From Arsukibacterium tuosuense (GTDB lineage Bacteria; Pseudomonadota; Gammaproteobacteria; Enterobacterales; Alteromonadaceae), in NCBI RefSeq assembly GCF_900215315.1, contig NZ_OBEB01000006.1, positions 186,001-250,000 on the forward strand: a stretch of DNA of 64,000 bases, read 5' to 3'. Below are positions 17,095 to 24,268 of the stretch, in pieces; position 1 is the first letter of the stretch, and each line of letters opens with the position of its first letter. Position numbers and translations under genes: made by a program. The notes under the pieces are model-generated. The model searched no databases. It was not told where the DNA came from and was given only the letters and a program-made list of their open reading frames with translations.

Positions 17095-17679
17095 ATGAAA
17101 ACATGGTTAAACGCCGCGGTGTTAGCAACATCAGTGATATCAACCTCAGCCATCGCCAATCAGTGCGGCGAAATACTGGGGCATGCTATGCAGCAACTGA
17201 ACACCCGGGAAACGGTTGATTTGTGCGAGCAGTATCAGGGCAAAACCGTACTGGTGGTTAACACTGCCAGTAAATGTGGTTTTACCAAGCAGTTCGAAGG
17301 TTTAGAAGCGTTATACCAGAAGTACCAGGATAAAGGGCTGGTAGTATTAGGCTTTCCTTCTGACAGCTTTAAACAGGAATATGACGACGCTGAAAAAACC
17401 GCTGAAGTGTGTTATCTGACTTATGGCGTGAAATTCCCAATGTTTACCACCACCAAAGTAAAGGGTGATGAAGCTAACCCGGTGTTTAAAGCGTTAATTG
17501 CCAAAACCGGTGAAACGCCGTCATGGAATTTTAATAAGTACCTGATAAGTAGCGACGAGCAGATCGTTAAGCATTTTGGTAGCCGTACCGCACCAGATGA
17601 TAAAGATTTTATTGCTGAACTGGAAAAAATGCTGGCAGCTAGCAGCGGTGCTGAAGCTACGACTAAATCTGGCGAGTAA
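17095..17679 (+). CDS. Exported glutathione peroxidase family protein
   Basis: 194 residues with a signal peptide (cut near AIA-NQ), so periplasmic, unlike the usual cytosolic GPx. Peroxidase motifs: VVNTASKCGFTKQFEGL with the peroxidatic cysteine (no selenocysteine), LGFPSDSF where classical enzymes have LGFPCNQF, and SWNFNKYLI. A second cysteine (EVCYLTYGVKFPMF) could serve as resolving residue for thioredoxin-type reduction. The enzyme would reduce peroxides. It lies 90 bp after the receptor on the same strand and may be part of the envelope regulon; no ECF-type box is seen directly before it. Confidence 0.88.
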   Translation: MKTWLNAAVLATSVISTSAIANQCGEILGHAMQQLNTRETVDLCEQYQGKTVLVVNTASKCGFTKQFEGLEALYQKYQDKGLVVLGFPSDSFKQEYDDAEKTAEVCYLTYGVKFPMFTTTKVKGDEANPVFKALIAKTGETPSWNFNKYLISSDEQIVKHFGSRTAPDDKDFIAELEKMLAASSGAEATTKSGE

Positions 17680-17703
17680 TTGCGGCGATTAAGTTCGGCG
17701 CAG

Positions 17704-17817
17704 GTCAACTGCTTTTGCTACAACACTCGCTTCGGCTCATCACAGCAACTCGTTCGCACTTACGTGCTCGCTCAGACACTCTGTGATGACCGAATCGAGG
17801 TTCTAGCCGCAGTTGAC
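17704..17817. repeat. Long imperfect palindromic element
   Basis: Arms of about 40 nt (17704-17745 and 17781-17817) begin GTCAACTGC and end GCAGTTGAC, and share CTCG.TTCGG.CATCACAG in inverted order. The centre holds a smaller hairpin GCAC-TTAC-GTGC. It fills most of the gap between the convergent gpx and rnhA genes. The form is that of REP-like or MITE-like interspersed repeats, but no second copy is seen in this window. It may also block read-through. Confidence 0.65.
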
Positions 17818-17863
17818 TAGTCTGAGTTTATTGTTGCTAATTAAATAGCTAGCATGTTTTTGC

Positions 17864-18337
17864 TTACTGTTGACTCTGTTCAAAAGCTTTATCAGCAGTA
17901 GTCGGTTTCGCTTCAGCGGCTGTGCGAGCCAATATATCGCAGCGCTCATTTTCCGGGTGGCCGGCATGGCCTTTAACCCAGTGCCAATTTACCTTGTGTC
18001 TGGCTGCGGCAGTATCAAGCCGCTGCCATAAATCCTGATTTTTAACCGGCTGTTTCTGGCTGGTTTTCCAGTTGTTGCGTTTCCAACCGGCCAGCCATTG
18101 CATTATTCCCAGCCGTACATATTGGCTGTCAGTGGTCAAATCGACCTGACAGGCAGATTTTAAGCTTTCCAGGGCGATAATAGCGGCCAGCAGTTCCATC
18201 CGGTTATTGGTGGTAAGGCGAAAGCCACCGCTTAGTTCTTTGCGATGCTGGTTATACACTAAAATAGCGCCGTAACCGCCGGGGCCCGGGTTACCCAGGC
18301 AGGAACCATCGGTATAGATCGCAACACTTTTCTGCAT
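17864..18337 (-). CDS. rnhA: Ribonuclease HI
   Basis: 157 residues. RNase HI cuts RNA in RNA-DNA hybrids (R-loops, Okazaki primers). The catalytic carboxylates sit exactly at the E. coli numbers: D10 ([11 protein letters not shown]), E48 (NNRMELLAA), D70 (LTTDSQYV) and D134 (NERCDILAR); the basic handle [12 protein letters not shown] is also present. It is divergent from dnaQ with 66 bp between, the classic gammaproteobacterial arrangement with a shared promoter region. Confidence 0.98.
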   Translation of the reverse strand: MQKSVAIYTDGSCLGNPGPGGYGAILVYNQHRKELSGGFRLTTNNRMELLAAIIALESLKSACQVDLTTDSQYVRLGIMQWLAGWKRNNWKTSQKQPVKNQDLWQRLDTAAARHKVNWHWVKGHAGHPENERCDILARTAAEAKPTTADKAFEQSQQ

Positions 18338-18403
18338 AAAGCCTTTCCTCGAAGCAAAACGGCGTATAATCTAACGTAATTGCAGTAAAAAGCGAAATCT
18401 ATC

Positions 18404-19108
18404 ATGTTAAAGCGTCAAATTATTCTCGATACCGAAACCACTGGTATTAATCCCCGGGAAGGCCACCGAATTATTGAAATTGGTTGTGTTGAATTAGTTA
18501 ATCGCCGTTTTACCGGTAATAACTATCATGTCTATATTAACCCGGAGCGGGAGATTGAAGCTGAAGCAATAGCGGTGCATGGTATTACCAATGAGCGTCT
18601 GGCTAATGAGCCAAAATTTCGCGATATTGCTAAAAGCTTTTTTGACTATATTCAGGGAGCCGAGCTGGTTATTCATAATGCGGCGTTTGACGTTGGGTTT
18701 ATTGACCATGAGTTTGCCAGGCTGCGACCAGTCTTACCGCCGGTACATGAATACTGTGCGGTGCTAGATACCCTGAAATTGGCGCGTGAGCTGCACCCTG
18801 GCCAGAAAAACAACCTCGACGCACTGTGCCGACGATACGACATTAATAACAGCCACCGTACTTTACACGGCGCCTTACTCGATGCTGAAATTCTGGCCGA
18901 CGTTTATCTACTGATGACCGGAGGTCAGGTCAGTTTAAATCTGGCGGCTGAACAGCAACAGGGCGATTCAGACGATAACGGCCAGACAGTTATTATTCGT
19001 AACAGCAAGCTAAAGGTTATTAAGGCGTCAGCCGATGAACTACAAGCTCATGAAAGCCGGCTGGATTTAGTCCAGAAAAAAGGGGGAAGTTGCTTGTGGC
19101 GAAATTAA
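18404..19108 (+). CDS. dnaQ: DNA polymerase III epsilon subunit (3'-5' exonuclease)
   Basis: 234 residues. It is the proofreading exonuclease of the replicase. Exo I (LDTETTGINP), Exo II (HNAAFDVGFIDHEF) and Exo III-epsilon (HGALLDAEILADVYLL) motifs are intact. A clamp-binding-like QVSLNL follows near 175-182, and the C-terminal tail that binds the polymerase subunit is present. It is divergent from rnhA and overlaps the next gene by 13 bp. Confidence 0.97.
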   Translation: MLKRQIILDTETTGINPREGHRIIEIGCVELVNRRFTGNNYHVYINPEREIEAEAIAVHGITNERLANEPKFRDIAKSFFDYIQGAELVIHNAAFDVGFIDHEFARLRPVLPPVHEYCAVLDTLKLARELHPGQKNNLDALCRRYDINNSHRTLHGALLDAEILADVYLLMTGGQVSLNLAAEQQQGDSDDNGQTVIIRNSKLKVIKASADELQAHESRLDLVQKKGGSCLWRN

Positions 19109-20544
19109 GGGACCATTGGTGGTTATTACTGCTGTTGCCAGCCTTGCTCTTGCCAGCGATGGTGCAGGCGCTGCAGGATACTGTTGTAACAGCGGAGCAG
19201 CCGCTGACCGACGAGCAAGCCAGCGCCCAGGCTGAAGGCTTTGCGTTATTAGCCGACTTACCAACAAAAAACCAGATCCCTTTTTTTGAAAATCGTTTCC
19301 GGATTGACAGCGAAGTTGAAACCATCACCCTGTTAATGTTCCGCCGGCCCGGCAGTGCTTCGGTGGTATTGGTCAGGCCTGACGGCAGTAAGTTGCATTT
19401 TAATACCGCGGAGGAAAATCAGATCCGTTGGCATGATGCCGCCACCTACGACTTAATAGAAATTAAAAACCCAATGCCCGGTCCCTGGCAGGCTATCGGC
19501 CGGATTTTGCCTGAAAGCAGGATCATGGTGCTAACCGATATTAAGCTGGACGTTGACCCTCTGCCAGACAACCTGATGGTAGGTGAAACAGTAAAAGTAA
19601 CGGCCCGGCTGTTGAATGGCGGGGCAACAGTAAACGCCCGTGATTTTCGTGAAGTGCTGACTCTGGAAGTTATTTTTATCAGTACTAATAACGCTGAGTT
19701 TGACAACTTTGGTCGCGGTATTATTCAGGTCGCGACATTTCGGGATGACGGCCGCGGTTTTGATGAACGGGCCCGTGATGGTCTTTTCACCGGGGAATTT
19801 AAACTGGATTTCGTCGCTGGTGAGTGGACACCAAAATATATTGTCCGGACCGCGCTGTATACCCGGGAACTGGAGCAGGCGCCTGTTATTTTAAAACCGG
19901 CACCGATAAATCCGGAAGTGGTATTGGCGAGCATTGAAACAGATAGTCATCAGGTTAAATTCAATGTCACAGAGCCCGGAGTGGAAGCAGCAAGTTTACT
20001 GATCCAGGGGCGGGTGCGTTATCCGGACGGCAGTGTCGACCAGTACGCCCTGAACGCCGAGGATAACCCTGATAATACATTAAATGTGCTAAACAAAGGG
20101 TTTGGTAGCTATATTCTGGAAACCGCGGTATTTGGCAACTGGCAGGATGGCCGTGAGTTTATGTTGACGATGCCGGAGCTGAGCTTTGTGGTAAACCAGC
20201 AAACCTTTGCTGCCCCCGAGCTGGAGCAACTGCCAGAACAAAAATTAGCTGAGCTTGAGACAAAACAATCTGAACCCGAACCTGAACCTGATTTCCCTTG
20301 GGGTCTGGTAATCGGCATCAACTTATTTATTTTGATTGCCGGTAGTATTGCGATTTGGTTGGTAATGAGTGGTAGCAAGCTTAGCGCGTTGATGTTTTGG
20401 CGTAAGTCGGCTGACGCAAGCAAAAATGTAAGCAAGACATCAAAAGCTACTGACAACAGTACAAAAAATGCGACGTCACAGACAAAAGCACAAAAAAACA
20501 ACGATCTGGATGATATTCTGGATCTTTCCCTGCCGGATGATTAA
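19096..20544 (+). CDS. TIGR03503-like membrane-anchored protein
   Basis: 482 residues from the GTG at 19096, preceded by GGGGGAAG with good spacing; the TTG at 19090 lies too close to that site. A signal peptide or N-terminal anchor (WWLLLLLPALLLPAMVQA) is followed by beta-rich periplasmic domains. A membrane helix lies near 400-420 (GLVIGINLFILIAGSIAIWLVM), then a Lys/Ser/Thr-rich cytoplasmic tail of about 60 residues. This build, the YDLIEIKNPMPGPWQ segment and the position directly after dnaQ fit the TIGR03503 family of Alteromonadales and Vibrio. Function unknown. The start lies inside dnaQ, so translation is probably coupled. Confidence 0.72.
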   Translation: MAKLRDHWWLLLLLPALLLPAMVQALQDTVVTAEQPLTDEQASAQAEGFALLADLPTKNQIPFFENRFRIDSEVETITLLMFRRPGSASVVLVRPDGSKLHFNTAEENQIRWHDAATYDLIEIKNPMPGPWQAIGRILPESRIMVLTDIKLDVDPLPDNLMVGETVKVTARLLNGGATVNARDFREVLTLEVIFISTNNAEFDNFGRGIIQVATFRDDGRGFDERARDGLFTGEFKLDFVAGEWTPKYIVRTALYTRELEQAPVILKPAPINPEVVLASIETDSHQVKFNVTEPGVEAASLLIQGRVRYPDGSVDQYALNAEDNPDNTLNVLNKGFGSYILETAVFGNWQDGREFMLTMPELSFVVNQQTFAAPELEQLPEQKLAELETKQSEPEPEPDFPWGLVIGINLFILIAGSIAIWLVMSGSKLSALMFWRKSADASKNVSKTSKATDNSTKNATSQTKAQKNNDLDDILDLSLPDD

Positions 20545-20572
20545 GGAATAGCCAAAAGCGACAAAAAAGGAG

Positions 20573-20601
20573 TTGACGGGCTTTGGCCTTATCCGTATCA
20601 T
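20573..20601 (+). promoter_or_regulatory. Sigma-70 promoter of the tRNA-Asp cluster
   Basis: TTGACG (20573-20578), 17 nt, TATCAT (20596-20601), followed by a GC-rich discriminator TCCCGCCGC. A near-consensus promoter with such a discriminator is typical of stable RNA genes under growth-rate and stringent control. Confidence 0.8.
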
Positions 20602-20608
20602 TCCCGCC

Positions 20609-20643
20609 GCACCAGACGATACCCAAATGAAATTGTCTGGTGC
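20609..20643 (+). other. Leader stem-loop before the first tRNA-Asp
   Basis: A nine-bp stem GCACCAGAC / GTCTGGTGC with a 17-nt loop starts almost at the expected transcription start and ends nine bases before the first tRNA. No U-tract follows, so it is not a terminator of the upstream gene. A role in 5' processing is possible. Confidence 0.55.
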
Positions 20644-20652
20644 AATTAGCGC

Positions 20653-20729
20653 GGAGCGGTAGTTCAGTCGGTTAGAATACCGGCCTGTCACGCCGGGGGT
20701 CGCGGGTTCGAGTCCCGTCCGCTCCGCCA
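20653..20729 (+). tRNA. tRNA-Asp (GUC), copy 1
   Basis: 77 nt with encoded CCA. Acceptor GGAGCGG / CCGCTCC, anticodon arm CCGGC-CTGTCAC-GCCGG with anticodon GTC at 20687-20689, T arm GGGTTCGAGTCCC. Identical to the next two copies. It is transcribed from the promoter at 20573. Confidence 0.98.
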
Positions 20730-20744
20730 ATTTTTTGCTTCTTC

Positions 20745-20821
20745 GGAGCGGTAGTTCAGTCGGTTAGAATACCGGCCTGTCACGCCGGGGGTCGCGGGTT
20801 CGAGTCCCGTCCGCTCCGCCA
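20745..20821 (+). tRNA. tRNA-Asp (GUC), copy 2
   Basis: 77 nt, identical to copy 1, separated from it by a 15-nt spacer (ATTTTTTGCTTCTTC). Cloverleaf and CCA intact. Confidence 0.98.
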
Positions 20822-20847
20822 TAGCAGCAAAAACGCTTTCTGATTCC

Positions 20848-20924
20848 GGAGCGGTAGTTCAGTCGGTTAGAATACCGGCCTGTCACGCCGGGGGTCGCGG
20901 GTTCGAGTCCCGTCCGCTCCGCCA
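20848..20924 (+). tRNA. tRNA-Asp (GUC), copy 3
   Basis: 77 nt, identical to copies 1 and 2. Its last four bases (GCCA) begin the 140-bp repeat series that follows. Confidence 0.98.
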
Positions 20925-20964
20925 TTTCAGTCAGTTTCCAAAGAGCGTATGCTCACTTCAGCGC

Positions 20965-21064
20965 GGAGCGGTAGTTCAGTCGGTTGCTCTCTGTTAAGAG
21001 CTTAGCCGGCCTGTCACGCCCCAAGCCAGAATGCTCGCGGGTTCGAGTCCCGGCAGCGAAGCCA
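20965..21064 (+). pseudogene. tRNA-Asp-like unit 1
   Basis: 100 nt. It starts as tRNA-Asp (GGAGCGGTAGTTCAGTCGGTT), then carries a foreign GCTCT-CTGTTA-AGAGC hairpin in the D-loop region. It keeps GCCGGCCTGTCACGCC with the Asp anticodon loop, replaces the variable region with CCAAGCCAGAATGCT, and ends GGTTCGAGTCCCGG-CAGCGAAGCCA. The acceptor strands GGAGCGG and CAGCGAA no longer pair and the anticodon stem is reduced to three pairs, so normal charging is unlikely. It is either a tRNA relic or a non-tRNA RNA. Confidence 0.75.
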
Positions 21065-21104
21065 TTTCAGTCAGTTTCCAAAGAGCGTATGCTCACTTCA
21101 GCGC

Positions 21105-21204
21105 GGAGCGGTAGTTCAGTCGGTTGCTCTCTGTTAAGAGCTTAGCCGGCCTGTCACGCCCCAAGCCAGAATGCTCGCGGGTTCGAGTCCCGGCAGCGAA
21201 GCCA
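21105..21204 (+). pseudogene. tRNA-Asp-like unit 2
   Basis: 100 nt, identical to unit 1. The same broken acceptor stem and inserted hairpin are present. Confidence 0.75.
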
Positions 21205-21244
21205 TTTCAGTCAGTTTCCAAAGAGCGTATGCTCACTTCAGCGC

Positions 21245-21343
21245 GGAGCGGTAGTTCAGTCGGTTGCTCTCTGTTAAGAGCTTAGCCGGCCTGTCACGCC
21301 CAAGCCAGAATGCTCGCGGGTTCGAGTCCCGGCAGCGAAGCCA
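21245..21343 (+). pseudogene. tRNA-Asp-like unit 3
   Basis: 99 nt, identical to units 1 and 2 except for one C lost after the anticodon stem (CACGCCCAAGCC instead of CACGCCCCAAGCC). Confidence 0.75.
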
Positions 21344-21360
21344 TTTTAATTAGCTTCAAG

Positions 21361-21383
21361 TTCGAGTCCCGGTAGCGAAGCCA
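21361..21383 (+). pseudogene. 3' remnant of a fourth tRNA-like unit
   Basis: TTCGAGTCCCGG followed by TAGCGAAGCCA repeats the last 23 bases of the tRNA-like units with one change (C to T). A T-rich tract (TTTTATTTTAT) follows at 21384 and could end the transcript. Confidence 0.7.
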
Positions 21384-21440
21384 TTTTATTTTATATTTAA
21401 GTTTGAGCTTACTTTAAATGCAGCGATACTTAGCCGTTTA

Positions 21441-22865
21441 CTAAGAGCTCTCCATCTTTTTAATAGGGTTGCTCGCCGTCGGACATTTCACCGGCAAGGT
21501 GAGCCTAAAACTTGTTCCGTTCCCTAATGTTGACTCAACACTGATGGTACCACCGAGCGTACTGGCAACCAGGTTGTAAACAATTGCCAGTCCAAGGCCA
21601 CTACCACCGTTACTTCTCTTTGTTGTGTAAAAAGGCTCGAAAATTCGTTTTTGATCAACCTTCGCAATACCTTTGCCTGTATCCTGAACTGTTAGCTCCA
21701 CTTTATCTTTATCTTTATGTTTTTGCTCAATCAAAAAGACAATCTGATTGTCATTGTTATCTTGTTCAAAGGCATGAATACAGGCGTTAATTACCAGGTT
21801 GGTGATCACCTGAGCTATAGCGCCGGGATAAGTTGTAATATTTACTGGCGTTGGACACTGGATAATATGACTTACATTATACGATTTAGTGTATGGCTTC
21901 AGAGTCGATACCAATGTGAGAATATAGTCTGCCAGGTCGATAGTCTGAATATCGTAGCTGGATTGATCCACCGCGGTTTTTTTAAAATTAACAACCAGTT
22001 CCGCCGAGCGGTTAAGTGTCCGTTCTATGACGCCATGACTATCGCGCAAAGCCATGATGGTGGCCTCGAGTTTACTGCGACTTAATGTATTACTTTCTAA
22101 TAGCTTTTGAAGTTTATCTGTCAGCTCAACACAATGAGAGTTAGCGGTAATGGCAATACCCAAAGGGGTGTTAACCTCATGGGCCACGCCGGCGACCAGC
22201 GTGCCTAAAGATGCCATTTTCTCTGATTCAACTAATTGCGCCTGGGTATGCTGTAGTTCATGAATATGTTTTTCCAGCTGTTCTGTGCGCTCAGCAACGC
22301 GACGTTCGAGTTGTTGATTCAACTGCTCAAGCTGTTGCTGGTACTGTTTTTTCTGACTGGCCGTCAATGCCCGGCCGTACAGGTCGGCTAATGCTGCTAC
22401 AAAATGAGTTTCATCGTCTGTCCAGTGCTTTATCGTCTTTTTTTGTTCACAACAAATGATGCCGATCATTTCACCTCCAAACCGGATTGGCACATCCAGC
22501 ATAGAAAAAATATTGGATGGGATAAGATAATCTTCGGTGAATTCAGCGGTAGCAGGATGGTTGCGGGCATCAGTGGCACGGATAACCCGTTGATGATCGA
22601 GTGCGCTGAAATAAGCAGGCAAATCGCGGCGGTTAAAGGTTGATTTTTCGCTGCTTAACGGCAAATCTTTATCAATAAGTTGCTCGCAAGTGATGACATC
22701 TTTGTTATCATCAAAGCACCATAAGCTAACCCGGGCTATTTTTAAACCATTTAAACAAGCTTGCAGCAACAGCAATTCCGCTGCCTGACTGTCGCCGCTA
22801 TCAAGCACCGGGCTTAGCGATACATGCAATAGAATATTTTCAAGCGTTGTATCCACATCAACCAA
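21441..22865 (-). CDS. GAF-domain sensor histidine kinase
   Basis: 474 residues, cytoplasmic. A GAF domain (about 15-165; RVSLWCFDDN, SMLDVPIRFGGEMIGIICCEQ) is followed by a coiled coil (about 170-210), HisKA (EKMASLGTLVAGVAHEVNTPLG, phospho-His in AHEVNTPLG) and HATPase (NLVINACIHAF, DTGKGI, GSGLGLAIV). It senses an unknown small ligand. No receiver domain and no response regulator gene lies nearby, so it is an orphan. The frame opens at a TTG with AGAAAG upstream; no ATG occurs until well inside the GAF domain. It is convergent with the tRNA array. Confidence 0.92.
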   Translation of the reverse strand: MVDVDTTLENILLHVSLSPVLDSGDSQAAELLLLQACLNGLKIARVSLWCFDDNKDVITCEQLIDKDLPLSSEKSTFNRRDLPAYFSALDHQRVIRATDARNHPATAEFTEDYLIPSNIFSMLDVPIRFGGEMIGIICCEQKKTIKHWTDDETHFVAALADLYGRALTASQKKQYQQQLEQLNQQLERRVAERTEQLEKHIHELQHTQAQLVESEKMASLGTLVAGVAHEVNTPLGIAITANSHCVELTDKLQKLLESNTLSRSKLEATIMALRDSHGVIERTLNRSAELVVNFKKTAVDQSSYDIQTIDLADYILTLVSTLKPYTKSYNVSHIIQCPTPVNITTYPGAIAQVITNLVINACIHAFEQDNNDNQIVFLIEQKHKDKDKVELTVQDTGKGIAKVDQKRIFEPFYTTKRSNGGSGLGLAIVYNLVASTLGGTISVESTLGNGTSFRLTLPVKCPTASNPIKKMESS

Positions 22866-22985
22866 CTTTCTGGTTATGGCAGAGCAGACTGCCTGCTATA
22901 ATTGCTGCGATTAGGTTATTGTTTACTATAGCAATGAATTTAGCAGTAGACGAACGATGAACATAATAATCTGTACCTTTACCTA

Positions 22986-23399
22986 TTATTTTTTAATTGG
23001 AATTTTGCCAGCAATAAACCAGCCCAGGATCATTGTAATAACAAAACCGGTTGTACCGCTGCTGGCTGCTGGTAATGCAGCGATAGCTGGGCCCGGACAA
23101 TAACCTGCTAAACCCCAGCCAATACCAAAGATAGCGGCACCAGCCAGCAGCGATCTGTCTAAATGTTGCTTTGATGGCAAAATTAATTGTTTGTTGAGAA
23201 GTGGCGCGTCCCTTTTTAACAATAATTTGTAGCCGAGGGTATATACCACTAGCGCTGCGGCCATCACTAATGCCAGGCTGGGATCCCAGTTACCGGTTAC
23301 ATCTAAAAAGCTCAGAACTTTTTGCGGGTCAATCATTTTTGATACAGCGATACCGGCTGAGATTAGTAAGCCGGAGATCAGTGCAAATAAAAGTTGCAT
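22986..23399 (-). CDS. YeeE/YedE-type membrane protein, second half (DUF6691-like)
   Basis: 137 residues from the ATG at 23399, which has a GTGAGG Shine-Dalgarno; the longer frame reaching 23522 runs into the upstream gene and is not needed. Four membrane helices with SGMxxPxKVxxFLD-like SKMIDPQKVLSFLD and WGLAGYCPGPAIAAL, whose cysteine corresponds to a conserved residue of YeeE/TsuA thiosulfate channels. Together with the next gene upstream it makes one complete YeeE/YedE unit. Predicted role: uptake or movement of thiosulfate or another sulfur compound across the inner membrane. Confidence 0.88.
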   Translation of the reverse strand: MQLLFALISGLLISAGIAVSKMIDPQKVLSFLDVTGNWDPSLALVMAAALVVYTLGYKLLLKRDAPLLNKQLILPSKQHLDRSLLAGAAIFGIGWGLAGYCPGPAIAALPAASSGTTGFVITMILGWFIAGKIPIKK

Positions 23400-23413
23400 A
23401 AAAACCTCACTAA

Positions 23414-23815
23414 TTAAAAGAAACTGGCGACAACGACACCGGTAGCCATAAACATCAGAGTTGCAGCAATTGAGCGGGGCGAAAAGCGACCGATACCGCA
23501 AATGCCGTGACCAGAGGTACAACCGCTGCCCCAGGCTGTGCCAAGGCCAACTAGCAAGCCGGCAACCAGAGTTCTGCTGTTAAGATCAGGTGTGCTGAAA
23601 CTAAAATCGTTGATTACCAAGCCGACTAATATGGGCCCCAGCAGCAGTCCGGCAACAAATGCCAGTCGCCAGCTACGGCCATCACGCTGAAACAGAGCCA
23701 GGCTGGCGATACCTGAAATGCCGGCTATCCGGCCTAAAGTTGCCAGCAGTAGCAGAGTGCCCAGCCCAATAAGGCTGCCGCCAATTAAAGCTGCAACAGG
23801 GGTGAAATTATTCAT
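23414..23815 (-). CDS. YeeE/YedE-type membrane protein, first half
   Basis: 133 residues, four membrane helices. It carries the conserved SGCTSGHGICGIGRFSPRS motif, whose cysteines are key in YeeE/TsuA-type sulfur transporters. The gene starts 9 bp after the rhodanese stop (AAAGGAGC Shine-Dalgarno) and is followed 14 bp later by the second half. It is the third gene of the sulfur operon at 25036-22986. Confidence 0.9.
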   Translation of the reverse strand: MNNFTPVAALIGGSLIGLGTLLLLATLGRIAGISGIASLALFQRDGRSWRLAFVAGLLLGPILVGLVINDFSFSTPDLNSRTLVAGLLVGLGTAWGSGCTSGHGICGIGRFSPRSIAATLMFMATGVVVASFF

Positions 23816-23824
23816 GCTGCTCCT

Positions 23825-24238
23825 TTAACTCTGCTGATTGCTTTGCGTTGCCAAATTGGCGTTAAGCCAGCCTTGCATGCCTCCGGCTACCGAGTAGACG
23901 TCGGTGAACCCCATCCGCTGCAATGATTCTGCTGCCAGAGCGGAGCGGCCACCAGAGCGGCAAATTAAATATAGGGGCTGACTTGCTAATTGCGTCAACG
24001 CAATATCGGCAGCACAGCCACTGGCTGCTACTGCCGGGTGATTAGCCAGTTGCATTTCTAAAACGCCTCTCGGGTAATTAACGGCCCCAGCAATATGGCC
24101 CTGGGCAAATTCTGCAGGCTCACGCACATCGATTAGTCGTGGCTCAGGTTGTTTTTGCAGATAGTCCTCCAGCTCAGCAATGGTAACTTCTTTAATATTG
24201 GCTGTTGCTTCAGCAATCAGTTGTTGTGATGTTTTCAT
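23825..24238 (-). CDS. Rhodanese-like sulfurtransferase
   Basis: 137 residues, single rhodanese domain (about 15-130). Landmarks are LIDVREPAEFAQGHIAGAVNYPRG and the active-site loop LICRSGGRSALAA with its catalytic cysteine, then GFTDVYSVAGGMQGW. It carries sulfane sulfur as cysteine persulfide. It lies between the TSUP permease and the YeeE pair, where it could hand on or detoxify imported sulfur. AGGAGC precedes the ATG. Cytoplasmic, no signal peptide. Confidence 0.93.
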   Translation of the reverse strand: MKTSQQLIAEATANIKEVTIAELEDYLQKQPEPRLIDVREPAEFAQGHIAGAVNYPRGVLEMQLANHPAVAASGCAADIALTQLASQPLYLICRSGGRSALAAESLQRMGFTDVYSVAGGMQGWLNANLATQSNQQS

Positions 24239-24268
24239 AGGTTGCTCCTGAACTTACATTAAACTGAA

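Larger units (their letters stand above)
20921..21343 (+). repeat. 140-bp tandem repeat array carrying tRNA-Asp-like units (three copies)
   Basis: Units start at 20921, 21061 and 21201, each with GCCATTTCAG. Units 1 and 2 are identical over 140 bp; unit 3 is 139 bp with one C missing near 21300. Each unit is a 40-nt spacer (containing the small hairpin GAGC-GTAT-GCTC) plus a 100-nt rearranged tRNA-Asp-like sequence. Such identity implies recent duplication or continuing gene conversion. The layout recalls, by analogy only, the tRNA-end-bearing repeats after E. coli tyrT. Confidence 0.9.

Noticed and set aside
20476..20730. 84-residue minus-strand frame starting MAERTGLEPATPGVTG
   Set aside because: This is the well-known false protein that arises from the antisense strand of tRNA-Asp genes; it also runs over the end of the preceding gene.
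20921..21383. Regular repeats that could be taken for a CRISPR array
   Set aside because: The units are direct 140-bp copies with identical spacers and clear tRNA content; CRISPR repeats would be short with unique spacers.
23400..23522. N-terminal extension of the second YeeE/YedE half
   Set aside because: It would overlap the upstream gene by about 109 bp; the ATG at 23399 has its own Shine-Dalgarno and fits the family length.
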